This document shows positions 27,594 through 33,695 of a DNA stretch of 33,695 nt, piece after piece. A program made the position numbers and the translations under genes. The stretch lies in contig VGLJ01000053.1 of the NCBI GenBank assembly GCA_016866775.1, positions 1-33,695 on the forward strand. Direction: 5' to 3'. Origin of the DNA: Candidatus Rokuibacteriota bacterium. GTDB taxonomy: Bacteria > Methylomirabilota > Methylomirabilia > Rokubacteriales > CSP1-6. Within the stretch, counting starts at the first letter, position 1, and each line of letters begins with the position of its first letter. The notes under the pieces were generated by a model. That model was not told where the DNA came from and ran no database searches. It saw only the letters and a list, made by a program, of their open reading frames with translations.

Positions 27594-28679
27594 ATGATCA
27601 CACGGCGGAAGAGTCGGCAGATCCAGGTCGGCAACGTGAAGGTCGGCGGCGACGCACCGATCACGGTGCAGTCGATGACCAAGACCGACACGCGCGACGT
27701 CCAGGCCACGCTGCTCGAGATCTGGTCGCTCGAAGCGGCAGGGTGCGACATCGTGCGCTGCGCCGTGCCCGTGCGCGAGGCCGCGGAGAAGCTCGGCGAG
27801 ATCAAGCGGCAGATCCGCATCCCGCTCGTGGCCGACATCCACTTCAACTACAAGCTCGCCCTCATCGCGCTCGAGCAGGGCGTCGACGGTCTCCGGCTCA
27901 ACCCCGGCAACATCGGCGGCAAGCAGTTCGTGATGGACGTCGTCAACCTCGCCAAGGAGCGGAAGATCCCCATCCGCATCGGCGTCAACGCGGGCTCGCT
28001 CGAGAAGGACCTGCTCGCGAAGTACGGGGGGCCGACGTCCGACGGGATGGTGGAGTCGGCGCTCCGCCACATCCGCATCCTCGAGGACTGCAACTATCCC
28101 GAGATGAAGGTGTCGCTCAAGGCGTCCGACCCGCTGATGATGATCGAGGCGTACCGGATGCTCGCGGACAAGGTCGACTACCCGCTGCACCTCGGCGTGA
28201 CCGAGGCCGGCACGCCCGGTGTCGGCACGATCAAGTCGGCGGTGGGGCTGGGCGCGCTGCTCTCGGAGGGCATCGGCGACACGATCCGCGTGTCGCTGTC
28301 CGCCGATCCGGCCGAGGAGGTTCGCGTCGGCATCGACATCCTGAAGTCGCTCGGACTGCGCAAGGGCGGGCTCACGTTCGTCTCCTGCCCGTCGTGCGGC
28401 CGCGCGGACGTCGACCTCGTGAAGCTCGCGAAGGAGATCGAGGACGAGTTCAGGGGCCTGAGCGAGGAGATCCACATCGCCGTAATGGGATGTGAAGTCA
28501 ACGGGCCCGGGGAAGCGCGCGTCGCGGACATCGGTGTGGCCGGAGGACGCGGGATCGGGTTGATCTTCAAGCGCGGCGAAGTGATCCGGAAGGTGAAGGA
28601 GACGGAGATTCGCGCGGCGATGCGCGAGGAAGTCGATAAATTCCTGGCCGAACGCAAGGCCGAGATGGGAGCCGTCTGA
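27594..28679 (+). CDS. ispG: 4-hydroxy-3-methylbut-2-en-1-yl diphosphate synthase
   Basis: 361 aa, the two-domain bacterial type. TIM-barrel blocks include VQSMTKTDTRDV, RCAVPVREAAE and RIGVNAGSLEKDLL. The [4Fe-4S] ligands are Cys265, Cys268 and Cys300, with Glu307 in GPGE as the fourth, as established for the family. It needs single-electron donation from ferredoxin or flavodoxin. Its TGA overlaps the ATG of the next gene, a small ferredoxin (TGATG). Confidence 0.96.
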   Translation: MITRRKSRQIQVGNVKVGGDAPITVQSMTKTDTRDVQATLLEIWSLEAAGCDIVRCAVPVREAAEKLGEIKRQIRIPLVADIHFNYKLALIALEQGVDGLRLNPGNIGGKQFVMDVVNLAKERKIPIRIGVNAGSLEKDLLAKYGGPTSDGMVESALRHIRILEDCNYPEMKVSLKASDPLMMIEAYRMLADKVDYPLHLGVTEAGTPGVGTIKSAVGLGALLSEGIGDTIRVSLSADPAEEVRVGIDILKSLGLRKGGLTFVSCPSCGRADVDLVKLAKEIEDEFRGLSEEIHIAVMGCEVNGPGEARVADIGVAGGRGIGLIFKRGEVIRKVKETEIRAAMREEVDKFLAERKAEMGAV

Positions 28680-29011
28680 TGGGTCAGTACGAGAAGCACG
28701 TGTTCGTCTGCACGAGCGGCGAGGACTGCCCCACGCGGGGCGACGTCGAGGCGATCGTGAAGTACCTCCGCGGCGAGGGCGTGAAGGCCGGCATGAAGGA
28801 AAGCCTGCGCGTCAACAAGGCGGGCTGCTTCTCGCAGTGCGGCCACGGCCCGATGCTCGTCGTGTATCCGGAAAACGTCTGGTACGCGGGCGTGAAGGAA
28901 AGCGACCTCCCGGAGATCTTCGAGTCGCACATCAAGAACGGCAAGCCCGTGCAGCGTCTCGTCTACGACCCCGGCGTCAAGGGCGCGAACAAGACTCCCG
29001 ACGCCCACTAG
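28679..29011 (+). CDS. Thioredoxin-like [2Fe-2S] ferredoxin
   Basis: 110 aa. The cluster ligands are Cys11, Cys17, Cys50 and Cys54, in CTSGEDC and GCFSQCGHGP, the pattern of thioredoxin-fold ferredoxins (the Clostridium pasteurianum / Aquifex Fd4 type, related to NuoE). The ATG overlaps the ispG stop, so both are probably made together. A role as electron donor to IspG is inferred from this coupling. proS follows after 4 nt. Confidence 0.9.
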   Translation: MGQYEKHVFVCTSGEDCPTRGDVEAIVKYLRGEGVKAGMKESLRVNKAGCFSQCGHGPMLVVYPENVWYAGVKESDLPEIFESHIKNGKPVQRLVYDPGVKGANKTPDAH

Positions 29012-29015
29012 CGGC

Positions 29016-30701
29016 ATGCGGGTCACGCGGTCGCTCCTGCCCACGCTCCGCGACGATCCGGCGGACGCGGAGGCGATCAGCCACAAGCTGATGCTGCGCG
29101 CCGGGCTCGTCCGGCAGCTCGCCGCCGGGATCTTCGTCTGGCTGCCGCTCGGCCAGCGCGTGATGGACAAGGTCGGCGCGATCCTCCGCGAGGAGATGAA
29201 CGCGATCGGCGGGCAGGAGATCACGATGCCCGTGATCCATCCCGCGGAGCTGTGGAGGCAGACCGGCCGCTACGACACCATCCCCGAGCAGTTCAAGCTG
29301 AAGGACCGGCACGGCCGCGACCTCGTGCTCGGCATGACGCACGAGGAGGTCATCGCGTGGCTCGCCGCGCGCGAGATCCGCTCGTACCGCGACCTGCCGC
29401 AGACCTGGTACCAGATCCAGACGAAGGAGCGCGACGAGGCACGCCCGCGCTCCGGCGTCCTGCGCACGCGCGAGTTCGTGATGAAGGACTCGTACACGCT
29501 CGATCCCGACGAGGCCGCGCTCGATCGGTCGTACGCGGCGCACGAGGGCGCCTACCGGCGGATCTTCGACCGGTGCGGGCTCCGCTATCACGTCGTCGAG
29601 TCGGACACCGGGATGATGGGCGGCCTCGGCGCCCACGAGTTCATGGCGCCGAGCGCGGCGGGCGAGGACGACATCGCGATGTGCGCGCAGTGCGGCTACG
29701 CCGCGAACGTCGAGCTCGCGCGGTCGGTACCCGCGAAGCCGGACTTCCCGGCGTGGACGCGCGAGGACGTGGCGACGCCCGACGCGAAGACCATCGTGGA
29801 GGTCGCCGCGTTCCTGAAGATCGATCCGCGGCTCACCATCAAGTCGCTGCTCTACGTCGGCCCGACGAAGGGCCCCGTGCTCGCGCTCGTCCGTGGCGAC
29901 CACACCTTGCACGAGCGCAAGCTCATGCGCGCGGTCGGCGAGGAATGCCGGACGGCGCACCCCGACGAGGTGCGCCAGCACCTCGGCGTGTCGGTGGGTT
30001 CCGTGGGGCCGCTCGCGGCGCGCGTGCCGCTCCTCATCGACGAGACGCTGCGCGAGGGCACCTACGTCGTGGGCGCGAACCGCGAAGGGTTCCACGTGCG
30101 CGGCGTCGCGGCGGGACGCGACTTCTCCGGCACCTTCGCCGACCTGCACGTGGCGCTCGCCGGCGAGGCGTGCGTCAAGTGCGGCGGGCCGCTCGCCGTC
30201 GAGCGCGTGATCGAGATCGGCAACATCTTCAAGCTCGGCACCAAGTACGCGGAGGCGCTCGGCGCGAAGTACCTCGACGAGGCCGGCAAGGAGCGCCCGG
30301 TCGTGATGGGCAGCTACGGCATCGGGCCCGCGCGCATCGCCTCGGCCGCGATCGAGCAGCTCGCGGACGCCGACGGCATCGTGTGGCCGTGGGCGATCGC
30401 GCCCTTCCACGTGCACGTCGTCTCCGTGGGCCGCGACGACGCCTCGAAGCAGGCGGCGGAATCGATCTACGCCGCGTGCTGGAAGGCGGGGCTCGAAGCG
30501 CTCCTCGACGACCGCGACGAGCGGCCCGGCGTAAAGTTCAAGGACGCCGACCTGCTCGGCATCCCGGTGCGCGTGACCGTCGGCAACCTCCTCGCGAAGG
30601 AAGGCGTCGTCGAGCTGCGCGTGCGCCGCACGCGCGAGGACCGCAAGATCCCGCCGGACAAGGTCGTCGAGACCGTCACGTCACTCCGCCCGTCGCTGTA
30701 G
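29016..30701 (+). CDS. proS: Prolyl-tRNA synthetase (bacterial type)
   Basis: 561 aa, class II. Motif 2 is RTREFVMKDSYTLD (150-163) and motif 3 GSYGIGPAR (432-440). Between them is the editing insertion domain typical of bacterial ProRS. Two CxxC pairs, Cys223/226 and Cys386/389, could bind zinc at the base of that domain; not all bacterial ProRS keep them. The C-terminal anticodon-binding domain is complete. The gene ends at a likely terminator. Confidence 0.96.
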   Translation: MRVTRSLLPTLRDDPADAEAISHKLMLRAGLVRQLAAGIFVWLPLGQRVMDKVGAILREEMNAIGGQEITMPVIHPAELWRQTGRYDTIPEQFKLKDRHGRDLVLGMTHEEVIAWLAAREIRSYRDLPQTWYQIQTKERDEARPRSGVLRTREFVMKDSYTLDPDEAALDRSYAAHEGAYRRIFDRCGLRYHVVESDTGMMGGLGAHEFMAPSAAGEDDIAMCAQCGYAANVELARSVPAKPDFPAWTREDVATPDAKTIVEVAAFLKIDPRLTIKSLLYVGPTKGPVLALVRGDHTLHERKLMRAVGEECRTAHPDEVRQHLGVSVGSVGPLAARVPLLIDETLREGTYVVGANREGFHVRGVAAGRDFSGTFADLHVALAGEACVKCGGPLAVERVIEIGNIFKLGTKYAEALGAKYLDEAGKERPVVMGSYGIGPARIASAAIEQLADADGIVWPWAIAPFHVHVVSVGRDDASKQAAESIYAACWKAGLEALLDDRDERPGVKFKDADLLGIPVRVTVGNLLAKEGVVELRVRRTREDRKIPPDKVVETVTSLRPSL

Positions 30702-30707
30702 CCCGCT

Positions 30708-30729
30708 CCGGCAAGGGGGCCGGTTTCTT
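30708..30729 (+). terminator. Rho-independent terminator after proS
   Basis: CCGGC (30708-30712), loop AAGGGG, GCCGG (30719-30723), followed by TTTCTT. The stem is only 5 bp but all G-C, and it begins 6 nt after the proS stop. Confidence 0.5.
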
Positions 30730-30756
30730 GCTGTGCGGGGGCTCACGTGCTAAAGT
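30728..30756 (+). promoter_or_regulatory. Promoter of rimP-nusA-infB
   Basis: TTGCTG (30728-30733), a 17-nt spacer, then TAAAGT (30751-30756), preceded by TGC to give an extended -10. The predicted start falls near 30762-30764, at the foot of the following hairpin. Confidence 0.5.
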
Positions 30757-30759
30757 CCT

Positions 30760-30786
30760 GAAAAGGTGGGCTTAGCCCGCTTTTTC
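30760..30786. terminator. 12-bp hairpin with T-run at the 5' end of the rimP transcript
   Basis: GAAAAGGTGGGC (30760-30771), loop TTA, GCCCGCTTTTTC (30775-30786): twelve pairs including two G-T wobbles. An A-run on one side and a T-run on the other make it terminator-like in both directions. It lies between the predicted promoter and the rimP start 18 nt away, so it could act as an attenuator or as a second proS terminator. Confidence 0.55.
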
Positions 30787-30804
30787 CTTTGGCAGCAGGC
30801 GGGG

Positions 30805-31266
30805 ATGGACGACGAGCAGGGGACTCGCATCGAGGACGTGATCGCGCCCGTGGTGCGCCAGCACGGCCTCACGCTCGTCGATGTCGAGTGGCGTGGGGAC
30901 CGGCGGCGCGGGATTCTGAGAGTCTTCGTCGACAAGGCGGGGGGCGTGGGCATCGACGACTGCGGGCGACTGAGTCGGGAGATCGGCGATCTTCTCGACG
31001 CGGAAGGCGTGATCGATCATGCCTACGACCTCGAAGTCTCTTCCCCCGGCCTCGATCGCCAGCTGCGCAAGGATCGCGAGTTCCAGTGGGCCCTCGGCAA
31101 ACCCGTTCGCTGCTGGCTGACCGGCGGAGCGGAGCATCACGGGAGGTTGACGGAGGTCGCGCCCGAGCGGCTGGTTCTCGACCGCGACGGCGAGCGTGTG
31201 GAGCTTCCCCGCGAGATCGTCACGAAGGCACAGCTCGACGCGAGCGTGCCCTGGCCCCGGGCGTGA
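30805..31266 (+). CDS. rimP: Ribosome maturation factor RimP
   Basis: 153 aa, the usual size when started at the ATG 30805 after AGGCGGGG. An in-frame GTG at 30766 lies inside the hairpin and is unlikely. Blocks: VVRQHGLTLVDVEWRG, LRVFVDKAGGVGIDDCGRLSREIGDLLD, and EVSSPGLDRQLRKDREF. It assists 30S assembly. It heads the conserved rimP-nusA-ylxR-infB order. Confidence 0.94.
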   Translation: MDDEQGTRIEDVIAPVVRQHGLTLVDVEWRGDRRRGILRVFVDKAGGVGIDDCGRLSREIGDLLDAEGVIDHAYDLEVSSPGLDRQLRKDREFQWALGKPVRCWLTGGAEHHGRLTEVAPERLVLDRDGERVELPREIVTKAQLDASVPWPRA

Positions 31267-31275
31267 GTCGGCGAC

Positions 31276-32667
31276 ATGAACCGAGAATTGATCATCGTCA
31301 TCGAGCAGCTCGCACGCGAGAAGGGCATCGACTCGGAGATCCTCTTCGAAGCGGTGGAGTCCGCCCTCCTCTCGGGCTCGAAGAAGACGCACGCCGCCGC
31401 CGATAACAGCCGCATCGAGATCGACCGCAAGACCGGCGTCGTCCGCGCCTACACGCGCAAGAAGGTCGTCGCCGAGGTCACCGACGCGCACCTGGAGATC
31501 GCGCTCGACGAGGCCAAGGGCCTCAACCCCGGCGCCGAGCTCGACGACGAGCTCGAGCTGCCCGAGAAGCCGCCCGAGCTCGGCCGCATCGGCGCGCAGG
31601 CGGTCAAGCAGGTCATCCTGCAGCGCGTCCGCGACGCGGAGCGCGAGGGAATCTACTCGGAGTTCATCGGCAAGGAAGGCCAGATCCTGCGCGGCGTCGT
31701 GCACCGCATCGAGAAGCGCAACGTGATCCTCGAGATCGGCAAGGCCGAGGCGATCCTGCCGGAGCGCGAGCAGATCCCGGGCGAGCGCTACAACCCGGGC
31801 GACCGGATACGCGCGTACGTGCTCGAGGTGCGCCGCACGATCAAGGGCCCGCAAATCGCGCTGTCGCGCACGCATCCGGGCTACCTCGCGCGGCTCTTCG
31901 AGACCGAGATCCCGGAGATCCAGGAAGGCATCGTGATCGTGAAGGCGACCGCGCGCGAGGCGGGCGAGCGCGCCAAGGTGGCGGTGGCCTCGACGAAGCG
32001 CGACGTCGACCCGATCGGCGCGTGCGTCGGCCTGCGCGGGACGCGCATCCAGGTGATCAGCCGCGAGCTGCGCGGCGAGAAGATCGACATCATCGAGTGG
32101 TCGCACGATCCGTCGACGTTCGTGGCGCGCGCGCTGTCGCCGGCCAAGGTGTCGTCGGTCACCATCCGCGAGCAGGAAGAGGGCGAGGAGCAGCCGTCGG
32201 CGCTGGTGATCGTGCCCGACAACCAGCTCTCGCTCGCGATCGGCAAGAAGGGCCAGAACGCGCGGCTCGCGGCGAAGCTGACCGGGATGCGCATCGACAT
32301 CCGCAGCGAGGGCGAGATCGAGGCCGAGCGCGCGCAGGCCGAGGCGGAAGAGCAGGGACGGCAGGCGCTCGCGGGCCTGCCCGGGGTCGACGCGGAGGTG
32401 CTCGGCGCGCTCCGCGAGGCCGGACTCTCCTCGCCCGCGGCGGTGGCGGAAGCCGGCGTGGAGAAGCTGCGCACGATCGAAGCGGTCGGTGATCGTGCCG
32501 ACGCGCTCCACGAGGCGGCGGCGGCGTGGGTCACTGCCCATGCGCCGGCGCCCGACGCGGCGCCGGGTGAGTCGGAGGACGCGGCGCGCACGGACGACGC
32601 GGCGCGCACGGATGACACGCCGGCAGCGGAGGGACCCGACGCACGCACCGCGTCGGCGTCCGAGTAG
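31276..32667 (+). CDS. nusA: Transcription termination/antitermination factor NusA
   Basis: 463 aa. The N-terminal polymerase-binding domain (about 1-130) is followed by an S1 domain (135-200), KH1 with DPIGACVGLRG (245-255) and KH2 with AIGKKGQNARLA (about 320-331). A helix-hairpin-helix repeat lies at about 355-420. An acidic, disordered tail ends the protein and carries a tandem AARTDD repeat. It controls pausing, termination and rRNA antitermination. Its TAG stop is in the same frame as the downstream ylxR coding sequence. Confidence 0.96.
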   Translation: MNRELIIVIEQLAREKGIDSEILFEAVESALLSGSKKTHAAADNSRIEIDRKTGVVRAYTRKKVVAEVTDAHLEIALDEAKGLNPGAELDDELELPEKPPELGRIGAQAVKQVILQRVRDAEREGIYSEFIGKEGQILRGVVHRIEKRNVILEIGKAEAILPEREQIPGERYNPGDRIRAYVLEVRRTIKGPQIALSRTHPGYLARLFETEIPEIQEGIVIVKATAREAGERAKVAVASTKRDVDPIGACVGLRGTRIQVISRELRGEKIDIIEWSHDPSTFVARALSPAKVSSVTIREQEEGEEQPSALVIVPDNQLSLAIGKKGQNARLAAKLTGMRIDIRSEGEIEAERAQAEAEEQGRQALAGLPGVDAEVLGALREAGLSSPAAVAEAGVEKLRTIEAVGDRADALHEAAAAWVTAHAPAPDAAPGESEDAARTDDAARTDDTPAAEGPDARTASASE

Positions 32668-32952
32668 GCGGCGACGGGACGCGCGAAGCAGTGTCCGGTC
32701 CGCACGTGCGTCGGCTGCCGGCGGTCGCGGCCGCGCGAGGCGATGGTGAGGTTGGTGCGCATGGCGGACGGCGTGGTGGTCGTCGATGCGCGGCGAAGGA
32801 TGGCGGGACGGGGCGCGTGGATGTGTGCCGACGACGCGTGCGTGGAGCGAGGGCTCAAGCGCGAGCGTCTCGCGCACGTGTTCCGAAAGCCGTGCCGGGT
32901 GACGACAGGGCTGGGTGCGGAGATAATGGCCGGGTTGTCGAGCAGGAGGTGA
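32668..32952 (+). CDS. ylxR: YlxR-family RNA-binding protein, start codon unclear
   Basis: The frame carries the YlxR hallmark RTCVGCRRSRPREAMVRLVRM followed by GRGAWMC and LAHVFRKP. No ATG, GTG or TTG occurs between the nusA TAG (32665-32667) and the Cys motif. The first canonical start, ATG 32743, would cut off the conserved CVGC. The extent given here is the open frame after the nusA stop. Options are a non-standard start (ACG at 32674, for example), TAG read-through from nusA, or a sequencing indel; a GTG at 32691 lies one frame away. The family is a small RNA-binding fold, usually found between nusA and infB. Confidence 0.75.
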   Translation, partial: AATGRAKQCPVRTCVGCRRSRPREAMVRLVRMADGVVVVDARRRMAGRGAWMCADDACVERGLKRERLAHVFRKPCRVTTGLGAEIMAGLSSRR

Positions 32953-32959
32953 GGGAGCT

Positions 32960-33695
32960 GTGCCAGCACCGAAGATAAAGGTCATGGAACTCGCGAAGGA
33001 CCTCGGGGTCACGAGCAAGGACCTCATGCTCGCCGCCGAGGAAATGGGTCACAAGGGCGTGCGAGTCTCGACCCCGCTGGACACGACCCTCGCCAACGCG
33101 CTCCGCACGAAGCTCGGCAAGGGGCGCGAGCTCCCCGAGGAAGTGAAGCCCAAGCGCGCGCCGCGTCCGAAGAAGACGGCCGCGGAAGGCGAGGACGGCG
33201 CCGCCGCGACCGCGAAGAAGCCGGCCGTGCCGCGCGTCCGCAAGCCGAAGACGACCGCCGAGCCGCTCGAAGAGACGCCGGTCGAGCTGAAGCCGACCGC
33301 GACGATCGTGAAGCCGAAGCCGGCGGAGCCCGTCGTCGAGCCGGTGGCGGCCGGGGCGGCCCCTGCGCCGCCGCCGATCAAGCCCGTCGAGCCGGTGGTG
33401 GAGTCTCCGCTCGCGCCGCCGGCGCCGCCCCTCGAGCCGGTGCGGCCGGCCGCCGTGACCGCGCCGCCCGCTCCGGCCGCGCCGAAGAAGCCGGAGCCGA
33501 AGATCGTTCCGTTCCGTCCGCTCGAGCGTCCGACGCCTCCGCCGCCGCCGTCGCGGCCGTCGCGTCAGCCCAGCGGGCCGTTCGCTCCGCCGCGCGTGAC
33601 GGTCGGGCCGCCGCGTCCGGCGCCGCCGCCGCGTCCCGTCGTCGAGCGTCCCGCCGTCGAACGTCCCGCGGCGCCCGCCGCCGCGACGCCACCGG
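32960..33695 (+). CDS. infB: Translation initiation factor IF-2, N-terminal part (cut by window end)
   Basis: A GTG at 32960, 7 nt after the ylxR stop, opens a frame that runs off the window (245 codons seen). It starts MPAPKIKVMELAKDLGV followed by SKDLMLAAEEMG, the IF-2 N-terminal module. A long Pro/Ala/Lys-rich linker then extends to the edge, with KPAEPVVEPV-like and PPRP-like repeats, as is typical of high-GC IF-2. The GTPase domain lies outside. GGGAG is just upstream and AGGAGG lies in the end of ylxR. Confidence 0.93.
   Translation, partial: MPAPKIKVMELAKDLGVTSKDLMLAAEEMGHKGVRVSTPLDTTLANALRTKLGKGRELPEEVKPKRAPRPKKTAAEGEDGAAATAKKPAVPRVRKPKTTAEPLEETPVELKPTATIVKPKPAEPVVEPVAAGAAPAPPPIKPVEPVVESPLAPPAPPLEPVRPAAVTAPPAPAAPKKPEPKIVPFRPLERPTPPPPPSRPSRQPSGPFAPPRVTVGPPRPAPPPRPVVERPAVERPAAPAAATPP

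Noticed and set aside
25019-27847. 942-codon minus-strand open frame opposite dxr, rseP and ispG
   Set aside because: Antisense shadow; the plus strand has complete family motifs throughout.
30772-33027. 751-codon minus-strand open frame opposite rimP, nusA and ylxR
   Set aside because: Antisense shadow with no recognisable domain.

Overview
The window is about 33.7 kb of very GC-rich, densely coding bacterial chromosome. The gene order, the long GTGA/ATGA-coupled operons, the GTG starts and the ACT-domain malic enzyme fit an uncultured environmental lineage such as Candidatus Rokubacteria/Methylomirabilota. That placement is inference from composition and gene content; no rRNA gene is present to confirm it.

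Layout. (1) 1-123: the first codons of a minus-strand gene, possibly an IS110-type transposase, with a foldable leader. (2) 124-5786: a family B DNA polymerase (minus) diverging from a plus-strand cluster of a lipoprotein alpha/beta-hydrolase, an HtrA-like protein that has lost all three catalytic residues, a non-canonical SDR and a YihY/BrkB membrane protein. (3) 5787-6447: a 660-bp noncoding stretch with two related giant hairpin elements in opposite orientation. (4) 6448-7470: an SDR pseudogene with an active-site deletion, then an AT-rich island with a palindromic operator-like site. (5) 7471-9810: a lipoprotein metallopeptidase facing the primary sigma factor tail to tail with no gap. (6) 10056-17311: a seven-gene, mostly overlapping operon of ACT-malic enzyme, polyprenyl-phosphate-sugar synthase-like GT2, aminotransferase, HIT protein, methyltransferase, a GT39 glycosyltransferase fused to a DUF2993/LmeA-like domain, and endonuclease III. 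(7) 17314-20577: rplM-rpsI-argC-argJ, with a good promoter before rplM. (8) 20669-33695: rpsB-tsf-pyrH-frr-uppS-cdsA-dxr-rseP-ispG-ferredoxin-proS, then a terminator and a new promoter, then rimP-nusA-ylxR-infB (infB cut by the window edge).

How the genes work together. Regions 7-8 are core translation, arginine and isoprenoid/envelope genes: dxr and ispG are in the MEP pathway, uppS uses its products to make undecaprenyl-PP, cdsA makes CDP-diacylglycerol, and the small [2Fe-2S] ferredoxin coupled to ispG is a plausible electron donor for it. The GT2 plus GT39-DUF2993 pair looks like a polyprenyl-phosphate-sugar route for glycosylation outside the membrane.

Most unusual: the twin hairpin elements at 5801-5980 and 6212-6404, whose roughly 60-nt core is nearly identical while the outer 42-48-bp stems differ in sequence between copies yet stay self-complementary. 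Next are the HtrA pseudoprotease, the GT39-DUF2993 fusion, and a ylxR with no normal start codon upstream of its conserved Cys motif.
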